A program made the position numbers and the translations under genes. The notes under the pieces were generated by a model. It was not told the DNA's origin and did not search any database. It saw nothing but the letters and a program-made list of their open reading frames with translations. A stretch of DNA of 64,000 bases from Muscardinus avellanarius (Eukaryota > Chordata > Mammalia > Rodentia > Gliridae). The first letter of the stretch is position 1. Every line of letters begins with the position of its first letter. Location: contig OY726563.1 of NCBI GenBank assembly GCA_963383645.1, positions 35,308,331-35,372,330 on the forward strand. The letters run 5' to 3'. Shown in pieces: positions 42,444-53,059 of this stretch.

Positions 42444-43450
42444 TGAAACGGGGGTTTCTTCTGAGCCCCCCCAAGATGAAAAAGGGGGGTTTTCTGGGAA
42501 GAAACCTGGAGTTTCATCATAGATGAAACAGAGTTTCTTCAGAAGAAACTTGGCATTTCCTTACAGGGTTCTTATCTATGGTGACTGAAGAATGACACCC
42601 GCAAACCTCAGGAAGGGGAGTAAAAGGTTTATTGGAAGCAGTAGGGAATAAGGAAGATGGCTAAACACCCCATAGGGGCTGTCGGAACTCTTGGGGTCCA
42701 GCAGCTGCTTTCAGGACAATACTTGAGAGTATCCCAAGCCGAATTACCTTCAGTTGCAGGCTGCTTTCTTCCAGAGTTCACGTGATCTGCCAGAAGGGAA
42801 TAGGAAAAGAGGCCGAACACCCCAAAGGGGCAGTCAGGGCCCTGGGTGTCCAGTAGTTGCCTTTAGGTCACTACCCGAGTGTCGCCCGAGCCAAGTGCCG
42901 TCAGTTGCAAACTACTTTCTCCCAGAGTCCACGCGATCTGCCAGAAAAGAGGTGCAGGTCACCCCTAGGGGCCCTGGTCAGCCTTGATGTCCAGCAGAGA
43001 CCTTCAGGTCACTACCCAAGAGTAGCCTGAGCCACGTTCCCTCAGTTGCACTCTGCCTTCTCTCAGGGCTAACACGACCTGCGATAGAGAGAACAGCTCC
43101 TCAAAAGGGGAGGGGGTCCCAAGAGGGAAAAACCCTGTCTGCTGATCGCCTAGGGGCATTGCCCGACCGTTTGCAAGTCCTCTTTGGTTAGGGTGACTTT
43201 GGGAATTCTGGGAAGCAGCTTTCAGGATTTGCATAGGGTATTTACAAGTCCTTTGAAGAGTTTCCTGTCAGACTTGCTGGTGTGGGGCTCCTGGGTTTGT
43301 TGATTAGTAAACCGATAGCTTTGTGAAGCTCTGGTCCTTCTTATCTCTGAGCCTTTGGAATTTCAGATATTCATGGCCCCTCAGGAAACTCAGCTTTTTT
43401 CTACCAAGGCCTTTTCCCTATCTGCCTATTTCCTTTCTATTTCCTCACCA
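42444..43450 (-). mobile_element. ERV LTR with internal triplication, second copy
   Basis: The same family as 34173-35070, with TG...CA ends. It carries an extra ~90 bp near 42465-42560 rich in GAAACTTGG/GAAACCTGG-type repeats. The three tandem units lie at about 42640-43090, and CCAATAAACC is kept (42626-42635 reversed). The two LTRs have the same orientation 7.4 kb apart but differ by more than 10%, and the DNA between shows no gag, pol or env. I treat them as separate solo LTRs. Confidence 0.75.
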
Positions 43451-43760
43451 CCTTTTGTGAACCAGGAAGCTTCAAAGAGAAGGCCACCATCTCATGTGAC
43501 TTGGCCACCCCCTTTCTAGTAAGCCACATTATAAAGGTAGAGTTCTAGAGAGCTTTGGGTCATTTTTCTTTGCCATTTTGAGTGAAATTGGGCCATTTGG
43601 AGGCAGCATTTGTAGCTCTTGGTCTCTCTCCTCACGGCCATTCTCGTGCTTCTTGAGATGGCCAGCTTTTCCCCTAAACCTGGATCTTTACTTGCATTAA
43701 AACCTTTGCCTTTATCTCTGATTGACATGTGTTGAAATTCTTTTTGCTATGGAAGCCAAA
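43451..43760 (+). mobile_element. LTR-like block, inverted partner of 38.3 kb
   Basis: CACATTATAAAGGTAG (about 43527) as TATA and GCATTAAAACC (about 43695) as poly(A) signal, with the homologous copy reversed at 38290-38500. Family unknown and outer ends undefined. Confidence 0.5.
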
Positions 43761-43887
43761 AAAAACCCACTAAAGGTATGTGATTTCCCATGATAAAAGT
43801 ACAAAATGGTAATATTATGGGTAAAGCTCATGACCATGAACTTAAGATCTTTTGATCCTATTGGTATTGAATATTATTTGAAATAGG

Positions 43888-44095
43888 TAAGCAGGCTGTG
43901 GTGGTGCACGCTTATAATCCCAGTTCTTGGGAGGCTGAGACAGGAGGATCACAGGTTCGTGGCCAGCCTCAGCTACTTAGTGAGGCCCTTTGCAACTTAG
44001 TGAGAGCCTGTTTCAAACTAAAGAATAAAAAATAGGGCTGGGGTGTAGCTCAGAGGTAGAATGCCTATAAGTACCATCCTCAGTATGACAAAAAA
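43888..44095 (+). mobile_element. Dimeric SINE with duplication
   Basis: GAAATAGGT lies just before (43879) and after (about 44112) the element. Confidence 0.87.
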
Positions 44096-44556
44096 AAAAA
44101 AAAGAGGAAAAAGAAATAGGTGAGCTGGGACTTGGAAATCCTTTTAGCAGAAGAGAATGATGTATTGTGGTTTGCTTTGTATCACAGACTCTAAATAGTT
44201 GTGAGGTTCTCTTTGACAGATGGTCAACTGAGTCGGGCTATCTAATTTAACTGAAAATTAACATTGGCAGCTGTTACTGCTAAAAAGATAATCTGTCTCT
44301 CAAATTGACTAGAGAAATGCTGACCCCTTTTCTGCTCCTTTCCTATAATTGTGGACAAATGACAGTTTTTCTCCTGCAAACATTAAACTCAGAGGCGGGT
44401 CCTTCGTTCTAGGTCACCTCAAATGGGGTCTACAGCTGCCCTCTATAGTAACAAGCACCAATAGCAGGCCTTATCTCATTTTAACCCTGTTTTCACCATG
44501 GTTCTCACTGGATGAGATTGATCAACACTGGCCTCTTGTTTCGTTTTGTTGTTGTT
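44096..44556. other. No recognised feature
   Basis: Single-copy looking sequence. Confidence 0.45.
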
Positions 44557-44750
44557 GTTTTGTATTAGAGGTTGAACCCAGAGACATACTTCCTCCAAGC
44601 TACACCCCCAGTTCTATTTTATTTTCAAACAAGATGTCGCTAAGTTGCTAAGGGTCTCACTAAATTGCTGAGGCTGGCCTCAAACCTGTGATCCTCCTGT
44701 CTCAGCCTCCCAAGTACTGGGATTACAAGTGTGTGCCACTGCACCCAGTT
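44557..44750 (-). mobile_element. Dimeric SINE
   Basis: TTTTGTATTAGAGGTTGAAC to GTGCCACTGCACCCAG. 44751-44984 is unrecognised. Confidence 0.86.
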
Positions 44751-45069
44751 TATTTAGTCTTAATACTATCTAAAATCCTTCTGAAAATATTTATGCCTGA
44801 TACAAAAAATTCTAGTCATTTCTGTTTGGAGGGCATGAATTGTGTTAAGTTTTTTAATTTGGGGATTTTTGGAAAATACCTGTCTTAGATGAGCTCCCTG
44901 AAACCAGACTCAGAGATCATTTGCATGCATGAGGTTTACTAGGAAGTATAAAGGAGCTCACTTTAGGAAGAGGGAAAAGCTGTGGTGTGATGTTTAATAT
45001 CCATGAGGAACAACTTCCAAGACCCCCCAAAAATGTCTGAAAGTGCAAATAGTACCAAATGCTAACATT

Positions 45070-45180
45070 TGAAGCTTTTTCCATCTTATGTAAGTACTTT
45101 TCACACACTGTGACCATAACCTTTACTGTTTGAGGTGTACCCAAATTCCCAGCATCTCTTTTCTTGTGCTCTGGAGTCAT
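45070..45180 (-). pseudogene. Tigger transposase N-terminus, decayed
   Basis: The minus-strand start codon at 45180 opens a frame beginning MTPEHKKRDAGN, very like the lysine-rich start of Tigger transposases (pogo/CENP-B type DNA-binding proteins), followed by text that keeps EK...K spacing for about 30 codons and then loses homology. The helix-turn-helix and DDE catalytic domains are absent. Placement just inside the terminal repeat fits. Identity is from memory of the family. Confidence 0.65.
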
Positions 45181-45313
45181 TAAATACAGTGAGGGTTGCT
45201 GGAATACGATCGCAGCATGGTGATACCTCAGTAGTGGATCTGATATAGAAGATGGGTGCTAAGCAACCAGAGGGCAGTGTATACAGTATGAATATGCTGC
45301 ACAAGAGATGATT

Positions 45314-45520
45314 CGGCCAGGTATGGTGGTGCGTATCTAGAATCCAAGTACTTGGGAAGCTAAGACAGAAAGATTGCAAGTTGAAGACCAGCCTCAGCAA
45401 CTTAATGAGGCCCTCAGCAACTTAGCAAGACCCTGTTTCCAAATTAAAAACTAATAATGCTGAGGGTATAGCTTAGAGGTATAACACCTCTGGGTTCAAC
45501 CCCTAGTGCCATAAAACAAG
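45314..45520 (+). mobile_element. Dimeric SINE inside the Tigger remnant
   Basis: GGCCAGGTATGGTGGTGCGT to TTCAACCCCTAGTGCC. GATGATTC (about 45307) and GATGAATC (45543) may be the duplication. Confidence 0.85.
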
Positions 45521-45733
45521 AACAACAATAAAAAACAAAGTGATGAATCACATTCCAGTTGGGGCAGAGTGGAACAGAACAAGATTCCATCACCCCATTC
45601 AGAATAGCACTCAATTTAAAACTTCAGAAGTGTTTATTTCTAGAAATTTTCATTTAATCTTTTCTAACAGAAGTTGACCGTGGGTAACTGAAATCGTGGC
45701 AAGTGAAGCTGTAGATAAGAGGGAACTACTGTA

Positions 45734-46103
45734 GTTGTCAGAGGGGCTTCAGAGGATGCCTCAAGTTCTAGATTTGGACTGGCCTGTCAGCGGAATGTCA
45801 AGGCAAGGAAAATGGGACAAAGGAAGGGAAGTTTGATCCCTGTATTGACTAGTGATTGGATAATGACTGTCCCCAAAGAAGAGGGTAGCCCTGCATGAGG
45901 CTGCTTTCTCCAGTAGAGAGTGAGGCCTGGAGGACAAATGCCTTATCCTGAAGCAAAGATCTGGGTGGTATACTGTGGGCCACCACTAGGGCAGAAGGTG
46001 TGACATACCCAGCACATTCACCCTGACTGCTTTTACCTAGAATCAAGTCTGATGACATTTCCATACCTCTGACTCCTGCCTTTCATATATGTATATATTT
46101 AAA
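45734..46103. other. No recognised feature
   Basis: Single-copy looking sequence. Confidence 0.45.
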
Positions 46104-46740
46104 AGATTACATGAAGCCGGGCGTGGTGGCGCACGCTTGTAATCCCTATGCTTGGGAGGCAGAGACAGGAGGATCTTGCAGGTTCGAAGCCAGCCGGGCG
46201 CGCTGGCTTAGTAGACCCTGTTTCCAAATTAAAAAAAAATGTAAAAATAGGTCTGGGAGTGTAGCCCGGATGTAGAAGGGCTTCCAGGAACCCCAGTACC
46301 ACCAAAAAAAAAATAAATAAAAAATAAAAAATAAATGATTACTTGAAGCCAGGTACACTGGTACACACCTATAATCCCAGTCCTTGGGAGGCCAACACAG
46401 GAGGATCACAGTGTACAAGGCCAGCCTCAGCAATTTAGTGAGATTGTCAGTAACCCAGGGAGAAACTGGTTCAAAATAAAAATACGATATCTGGAGGTAT
46501 AGCTCAGTGGTAGAGTGCCCCTGGGTGCTGCTTCAGTACAAAAAAAATTACTTGAAGCCTGCCACATATAATCCTAGTATTTGGGAGGCTGAGACAGGAT
46601 TGCAGGTTAGAGGCCAGCCTCAACAACTTAGTGAGACTCTGTTTCAAAATAAAAACTTTAAAGGGCTGGAGGTATAGCACAGGTACATCTGTGTGGTAGA
46701 ATGTCCATGGCCTCAACCCCCCAGTACCAAAACTAAAAAA
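46104..46740 (+). mobile_element. Three SINEs stacked at one target
   Basis: Copy 1 (46113-46312, variant subfamily), copy 2 (46347-46540) and copy 3 (about 46560-46735) are each preceded by the same string: GATTACATGAAGCC, GATTACTTGAAGCC and ATTACTTGAAGCC. A worn ATTAGTTGAG follows the last. Each insertion reused its neighbour's duplication. Confidence 0.88.
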
Positions 46741-46921
46741 TTAGTTGAGTAATATATGAATATAATCTTAGAATATTACAAATAAGAACTACATGCTCAA
46801 TTCCTAGTCTCATCCCTGTGACTCCAGCAGGGCCAGGAATAAGGTAAGACAAATGAAACACTAGTCTCAGGTCCTAATTTTATAGTGTGTCAAAAACTCA
46901 AGAATCAAGAGATATAGTGTT

Positions 46922-47127
46922 TTTTGTGTGTGGTACTAGGGATTGAATCCAGGCACATTCTACCTCTGAGATACACCTCCAGTCCTATTTTATTTTTCAT
47001 TTTGAAACAGGGTCTCACTAAATTTCTGAGACCCTGACTATGTTGCTGAGGCTGACCTTGAACCTTCACCCCTTTTGTCTCAGCTTCTAAGTATTGGGAT
47101 TACAGACATGTGCCACCATGTCCAGCT
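46922..47127 (-). mobile_element. Dimeric SINE
   Basis: GTGTGGTACTAGGGATTGAA to GCCACCATGTCCAGCT. AGAGATATAGT and AGACATATAGT flank it. Confidence 0.87.
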
Positions 47128-47154
47128 AAGACATATAGTATTTTAATGCATTCC

Positions 47155-47346
47155 TTTTTTTCAGTACTGGAGATTGAACCAAAGGGCATTCTACCTCTGA
47201 GCTACACTCCCAGTCCTTTTTTTAATTCTTTATTTTGAAACAGGGTCTTACTAAGTTGCAGAGGGCCTCACTTAGTAGCTGGGGCTGGCCTCAAATCTGC
47301 AAACCTCCTGTCTCAGCTTCCCAAGTACTAGGATTACAAGCATGCA
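47155..47346 (-). mobile_element. Dimeric SINE
   Basis: TTTTCAGTACTGGAGATTGA to GGATTACAAGCATGCAG. Confidence 0.86.
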
Positions 47347-48091
47347 GAAAAGCCCTCAATGCACAAAGTATTATGCTCAGAACTACTGATTTTTCCTTTT
47401 GTCTCTGAAAAAAACTCAACACAGCAGGGTACAACCCAGCATAGCACAATTACTGAACCTGTCTTCATTTAAAATAAAAAATTACTCCTTTATAGGTACA
47501 TCATAATTGTACATCATAGGGAGATGCATAGTGATCCATTCATATATGCACACAGCATCACTTGATGTGTTTCTTCCTTACACCCCTGTACACGCGAGTG
47601 AGGTTCACAGTGATTCATTCATATATGCACATAACATTATTTGGTCCATTTCCCTCCCCACAACTCCCATTTCCCTTCCCTCTTCCCACGCCCAACCTCT
47701 TTCTACTACTCTACTGGTTTCTCTCCTCATTTTCATGAGATTCCCTTCCTTTCCTATTTTCTCCGTAGCTTCCACATCTGAAAGAAAACACATGACTCTT
47801 GACTTTCTCAGTCTGGCTGATCTCATTTAGCACGATGTTCTCCAGTTCCACACATTTTCCTATAAAATCAATCATTTTGTTCTTCATTATGGCTGAGTAA
47901 AACTCCATTGTGTGGATATATCCATTCACTTGTTGATGGACATCTAGGTTGCTTTCATAATTTGGCATAGCATTAGCATAAAAACAAGCTTAGAGAACAA
48001 TGGAATAGAATGGAAGATAAAAGACAAATCCACACAGCTACAGCCAAAACATATGTTGGAGAAAAGATAGCCTTTTCAAGAAATGGTGCTA

Positions 48092-48476
48092 GCCGGGCGT
48101 GGTGGCGCACGCTTGTAATCCCCACACTTGGGAGGTGGAGACAGGAGGATTGCTCAGGTTCGAAGCCAGCCGTGCTGGCTTAAGAGACCCTGTTTCCAAA
48201 TAAGAAAAAGTATAAAACAGGTCTGGGAGTGTAGCCTGGAGGTAGAAGGGCTTCCAGGAACCCCAGTACCACCAAAAAAATGGTGCTAGCCAGGCATGGT
48301 GGTGTACACTTGTAATCCCAGCATTTGGGAGGCTGAGACAGGAGGATCGTGGTTCATGGACAGCCTCAGCTACTCAGTGAGGCCCTTTGCAGCTCAGTGA
48401 GACCCTGTTTCAAAATAAGGGGGTGTATCTCAGAGGTAGAATTCCTGTGGGTTCAATCCTCAATACTGCAAACAAA
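48092..48476 (+). mobile_element. Two SINEs stacked at one L1 site
   Basis: AAATGGTGCT occurs three times: before the first copy (about 48083), between the copies (48278-48289) and after the second (48484). The outer pair extends to TTCAAGAAATGGTGCT. The first copy is of the variant subfamily and must be the later insertion. Confidence 0.92.
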
Positions 48477-48526
48477 AATTTCAAGAAATGGTGCTGGGGA
48501 AACTGGATATCCGTAATAAGACTAAG

Positions 48527-48763
48527 TGGGGGTATGATGGTCTCTAATCTCAGTACTTGGGAGGCTGAGACATTTGGATCACAAATTTGAGGCCAGCTGT
48601 GGCAACTTTATAAGACCCTCTGCAGATTAACAAGACCCTGTTTAAAAAACAAATAATAAAACAAATAGAAAAATATGGAGGGGGTGTGACAATTTTTTTG
48701 CAGTACTCAGGATTGAACCCAGAGGCATTCTACCTCTGAACTCCACCCTCAGTCATATTTTAC

Positions 48764-48807
<44 letters not shown>

Positions 48808-49187
48808 TCCAGGTCTGAGGATGGAACCCAGGAGCATTTGACCTCTGAGTTATACCCCCTGCCCTATTTTTTTATTCTTTTGAAACTGGGTCTCACTAAG
48901 TTGCAGAGGGCCTCACTAAGTAGCTGAGGCTATCTGTGAACCGTGATCCTCCTGTCTCAGCCTCCCGAATGCTGGGATTACAAGCATGAACCACCATGCC
49001 CGGATTATTCTTTATTTTGAAACAGGGTCTCACTAAGTTGCAGAGGGCATCACTAAGTATCCTAGGCTGGCTGTGAACCTGCCATCCTTCTGTATCAGCC
49101 TCCCAAGTACTGGAATTGCCAGTGTGTGCCACCACACCAGGCTTTGGGGGTGTAGAATGCCTCTGGTTCAATCCCCAGTGCAAAAAA
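48527..49187. mobile_element. Three-deep nest of SINEs
   Basis: A plus-strand copy starts at 48527 and its right half reappears at 49145-49187. Inside it lies a minus-strand copy with right half at 48690-48755 and left part at 49004-49144. Inside that lies another minus-strand copy (48809-49003) with its (CTTT)n tail at 48763-48808. Confidence 0.82.
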
Positions 49188-49545
49188 TAAGAATGCAACC
49201 AGACCCCTATCTCTCACTCTGTAAAAAAGTGTGCTTGAAATGGATCAGATACCTACAAATTGACCAGAAAGTTTGCAAATACTAGAAGAAAACCAGACCA
49301 GAACTCCAACATATAGTCATAATCAGAGACTTACTGGATAAGACCCCGAAAACTCAGGAAATAAAATCAAGATTCAATAAATAGGATGACATCAAGTATT
49401 TGAAATTTTGTTTATTGTGGATATTTGCATTAATATTTAAAAAGAATCCATTAAAAGATTTTTCTATCCTGATAATTGAATATTTTGTTTTCCCTATGAA
49501 TTTCATACCTGACTTGGTTCTCACTCTAGTCTTGTAGCTGTATGT

Positions 49546-49546
49546 A

Positions 49547-49602
<56 letters not shown>
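49546..49602. repeat. (TG)n(TA)n compound microsatellite
   Basis: About 9 TG units run into about 20 TA units. Confidence 0.92.
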
Positions 49603-49606
<4 letters not shown>

Positions 49607-49877
49607 GTTAATATACTTGTACTTCCAGGACATTTAAAAATTTTTCATACTGATGTACATGGAGTCATCAGCAATCCTGTTGACTTCATCTCTAAGACAG
49701 ATCCCAGTCCTCCCACAACGGTGCATCCCACCACTACCTGCCAGACCAAGTTACCATCCTCTCTGGCTGGCACTTTTGTAATTACTTCCTACTTGATCTA
49801 AAAGTGTCTACTCTTGTCTTTCTTGGGTTCTCTCTCCATGCTGTGGAGTGGTTTTATTTGTTTGGTTTTAGTTTTAA

Positions 49878-50065
49878 TTTTTTGGTCTTGGGAATTGAAC
49901 TCAGAGGCATTCTACCTCCAAGATATACCCCTAGCCCTTTATTCTTATTTATTTTTGGTTTGAAGCAGGGCCTCACTGGGTTACTGAGGCCAGCTGCAAA
50001 CATGTGATCCTCCTGTCTCAATCTCTCAAGTACCGGGTTTCCAAGGTGTGCCACCTTGCCTAGCT
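49878..50065 (-). mobile_element. Dimeric SINE
   Basis: TTTTGGTCTTGGGAATTGAA to GTGCCACCTTGCCTAGCT. 49603-49877 is unrecognised. Confidence 0.86.
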
Positions 50066-50204
50066 GAGAATTTACTTTTTATATTAGTTTTAGGATCATA
50101 GAAAACAGAGCAGAACATGCACATGCCCATATACTTGCTGCTCTCATATATATCCAACTTTCCCCACTCTCAATGTCTCTCACCACAGTGGTGCAGTTAC
50201 AGTT

Positions 50205-50890
50205 TGTTACGGTTTGGGGGTGACTGTTACCGTTTGGGGGAACTGTCCCTGGGAATCTCTGTTAGGCTCCTGGAGACAATTCCCATAAAACTGCGGGTCC
50301 TTGTCCAGACTAATGTTGGATATGCAATAGTTTGGACTCTTGCTGAATATTTAAATGAGTTTCTTAGGACAAAGATAGAAATAAAGAATACAGGTACAGC
50401 CCCATAAGGGGGTGACCCAAAATGAAGTCACTGGAATACAAAATACACAACAGCTTTTATAGACAAAGTCCTACATCTTGCTCTCCTACATAATTCTATG
50501 ACATAGGTAAAGACCACCCCTTAATTTCCTTCCTGTTGGTTCTACGTTTCTCTGTTTAAACCAGAATGCTTCACAAGTTCAAGGGCCATGTGGTATCTAT
50601 TCTCCTTTCAGGAAGGTCAATCCCCTCCTTCCATCCTTCTAGAATGTGAAGGTCCTAGGACCCAATCCCTCCTATCCATTTGCTAATTACCAGTAATAGC
50701 TACCTGACTGCCTGGCTTACTTAACCTAGCCATAGCTGCCCTTCCCTTTTACAACTCTGCGCTCCATTTTCTGTTACCCAATTTTTGAAATATATATATT
50801 AATAACCAGAGCTTCTTTTTCAAATTTTCCTAGGCCATTCCTACTACTGGTACATTTTCCCCTCTTTCTAGTAACTTTCTGACACCTGTC
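50205..50890 (-). mobile_element. LTR, probably class II-like
   Basis: The plus-strand edge TGTTACGGTTTGGGGG and the far edge near TTTCTGACACCTGTCA give TG...CA-type ends. On the minus strand TATAAAAG lies at about 50455-50462. The left edge holds a direct repeat (GTTACGGTTTGGGGG, GTTACCGTTTGGGGG). It lies within an old L1. No target duplication is clear. Confidence 0.5.
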
Positions 50891-50894
50891 AGGT

Positions 50895-51510
50895 CAAAGG
50901 TAAACATAGAAAATACATTTTGATTTTTATAATTCTTATTAGCAGTTAACATGATAAACCTAGACTATCACCATCACCCGAAGTCTAGTGTCTACATTAG
51001 GATGACTCTTGGTGCTGTACATTCTGAGGAGTTAGAGAGTTGTGTGATTAGGTATCTACCATTACTGTATCATAATAGTACTTTCATTGTCCTGAAAATC
51101 CTCTGTGTTCTGCCTATTCATCTCTCCTTTCTTCCTATTCCTGAAAACCATTGATTTTTTTTTACTGTCTCCATAGTTTTGCCTTTTCAAAAACATCATA
51201 CAGTTGCAATCACAGAGTATGGAGGCTCTTTAGCTTGCCTCCTTTGACTTTGTGTGATGCACTTAAGCATCCTCTGTGGCTTTTCCTGGCGCAATACCTC
51301 ATTTCTTTTTAGTACCAAACAATATTCAACTGTCTGTATGTACTAGTTTATTTATTCACTTGCGGAAGGATATTTTGGTTACATCCAAGTTTGAACAATT
51401 ATGTATAAAGCTGCTATAAACATCAGTGTGCAGGTTTTTGTGTGGACATAAGTTTCCAATTCCATTGGATATGTACCAAGGAGTATGATTGCTGGGCCAT
51501 ATTAGAAGAA
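50895..51510 (-). mobile_element. Old L1 (L1M-type) 3' remnant
   Basis: TCATACAGTTGCAATCACAG, GTACCAAACAATATTCAACT and AAACATCAGTGTGCAGGTTT are reverse L1 3' blocks. The remnant probably includes 50070-50200 to the left of the LTR. Confidence 0.72.
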
Positions 51511-51529
51511 TATTTAGGTTTTCTCATTT

Positions 51530-51600
51530 TTTGTGTGTGCGTGTGTGGTACTAGGGATTGAATTCAGGGGCATTCTATCTTTGATCTACAGCCCCAGTCC

Positions 51601-51635
<35 letters not shown>

Positions 51636-51968
51636 TTTTTTGCGGGTCTGGGAATGGAACCCAGGGACATTTGACCTCTGAGCTACACTCCCTGCCCTAT
51701 TTTTTATTCTTTTTAATTTGAAACAGGGTCCCACTAGGTTGCGGAGGGCCTCACTAAGTTGTGATCCTCTGGTTTCAGCCTCCCATATGCTGGGGTTATA
51801 AGTGTGTGCCACCACTCCTGGCTCTTTTTTACTTTTTAATTTTTTAAACAGGATCTTGGTAAATTGTTGAGGGCCTCACTAAGTTGCTGACATTGTTCTT
51901 GAACCTGCAATCCTCCTGTCTTAGCCTCCCAAGTACTGGGATTATAGGTATGCGCTGCCATGCCTGGC
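51530..51968 (-). mobile_element. SINE within a SINE, (TTTA)n at the seam
   Basis: The outer copy has its right half at 51530-51601 and its left part at 51823-51968. The inner copy (51641-51822) carries a (TTTA)n tail at 51602-51640. Confidence 0.84.
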
Positions 51969-52009
51969 TATATGTTAGTTTTATTATTTATTATTATATA
52001 AAAATTTTT

Positions 52010-52184
52010 TTGTTGGTACTGGAGTTCCTGGAAGCCCTTCTATCTCTGGGCTACACTCCCAGACATATTTTATATTTTGAAACAGGGTCTCTTAGGCCAG
52101 CGAGGCTGGCTTCGAACCTGCTCCATCCTCCTGTCTCCACCTCCCAAGCGCGGGGGTTACAAGTGTGCGCCACCACATCCAGCA
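52010..52184 (-). mobile_element. SINE, variant subfamily
   Basis: TTGGTACTGGAGTTCCTGGA, CTCTGGGCTACACTCCCAGA, GCGCCACCACATCCAGC. Confidence 0.88.
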
Positions 52185-52185
52185 T

Positions 52186-52318
52186 TATTTATTATTTTTA
52201 ATGCTCTTATTGGTGCATTATAGTCTCACATCATAATATGAATCATGTTGACAGTGACCTACAAACACACAGTACTTGTTGCCCACCCCCACAGTCTTGT
52301 CTCCTTCTTTCCCATACA
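52186..52318 (-). mobile_element. L1 3' end fragment
   Basis: TCTTATTGGTGCATTATAGT is the reverse of the ACCAATAA-type 3' end seen at 41.8 kb. It is interrupted by the solo LTR. Confidence 0.55.
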
Positions 52319-52322
52319 GAGT

Positions 52323-53059
52323 TGTAGGGGTGCTGGAAAGCAGGCTGGAAGAAGTGCTTTCCCCCCGACCCCCAGCATGAGAAGTTAAGTAGAGAAGTCT
52401 TCTCCCATATTAGGATTAGAAATAAGATATTAGAATATAGAGTTAAGATATAGAAGTAAGGTAGGATTAGAAACAGAATGAAGATCCGTAAGCCCAGCTG
52501 CCCAGGTTGCAGGATTCAAGGAGGGTAGGGGACCCACCAGGTCAAAGCCTCTAATCTCCAGCTTGCCGGCCAAGGTCTTTGAACATGGGCCCCAATCCCC
52601 ATATCTCTGATTCAGATCAGCAAACAAGGCCAGGCTAATCTGCTCTCCAGGCAGATTCCTCAGTGCAGAGATAAGCCTGGCCCAGCCAAGGTGGGTGGAA
52701 AAGGCAGCCCTAGGGAACGAACACATACCATAAGGGAGATAAGCAGTCTTTAGCAGGCTCTGACGTGTGTGGATGCATGTTTTAAAATTATTGGTTGTAC
52801 TTGTTTGTCCTTGTATCTGATTGGTTGTATTCTAAGGTTGGCGGCTCAGACTTTTGGCAGGCTCTGACGTAACCATTCCCTCCTGGGGCTATAAATCCAG
52901 ACTGTGGAGTGAGCCCTGGGTCAAAACTCGACCATAGTGTCTGGGTCTCAACCCCTGGCTTGCCGGGACAGAGCTGCAGCACAATAAACCTCATTTGCAT
53001 TTTACATCTCTTGTGAGTCCTTCGTTATTTGGGTTGGTGGGCAATTCTCGGACCCTTCA
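52323..53059 (+). mobile_element. Solo ERV1-type LTR with 4-bp duplication
   Basis: A 737-bp LTR from TGTAGGGGTGCTGG to GACCCTTCA, flanked by GAGT at 52319-52322 and 53060-53063. A 4-bp duplication is typical of gammaretrovirus-like class I ERVs. U3 carries ATTGGTTGTA twice (about 52791 and 52821) and GCAGGCTCTGACGT twice (about 52753 and 52858), as in duplicated enhancers. CTATAAATCC (52889) is the TATA box and AATAAA (52983-52988) the poly(A) signal. No internal retroviral sequence remains, so the provirus was lost by LTR recombination. Confidence 0.88.

Larger units (their letters stand above)
44985..45733 (-). mobile_element. Tigger DNA transposon remnant
   Basis: The right end, GAAGTTGACCGTGGGTAACT...GGGAACTACTGTA, is a Tigger terminal repeat read towards the left, preceded by TTATTTCTAGAAATTTTCAT as in that family. 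The left end, AATATCCATGAGGAACAACT, resembles the other terminus. A SINE splits it at 45314-45520. Confidence 0.68.
47480..49400 (-). mobile_element. L1 with twin-primed 5' inversion, heavily interrupted
   Basis: 47480-47980 is antisense L1 3' end (GCTGAGTAAAACTCCATTGT, TTGATGGACATCTAGGTTG). Sense ORF2 begins at about 47981 (GAACAATGGAATAGAATGG, AATCCACACAGCTACAGCC, GGAGAAAAGATAGCCTTTTC) and resumes at 48485 and 49190-49400 (GACCCCTATCTCTCACTCTG, GAAAACTCAGGAAATAAAATC) between SINE insertions. Opposite orientations meeting at one point indicate 5' inversion. A stretch of ORF2 between the two parts was lost. Confidence 0.78.

Noticed and set aside
33425..43450. Segmental duplication, since half-L1 sequence and an LTR occur together at 33-35 kb and again at 41-43.5 kb
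   Set aside because: The half-L1 pieces are in opposite orientation while the LTRs are in the same orientation, and the sequence between them is unrelated.
34173..43450. One provirus bounded by the two similar LTRs 7.4 kb apart
   Set aside because: The LTRs differ by more than 10% and in structure, their outer flanks do not match, no primer-binding site follows either, and the DNA between holds SINEs, a Tigger fossil and the half-L1 but no retroviral genes.
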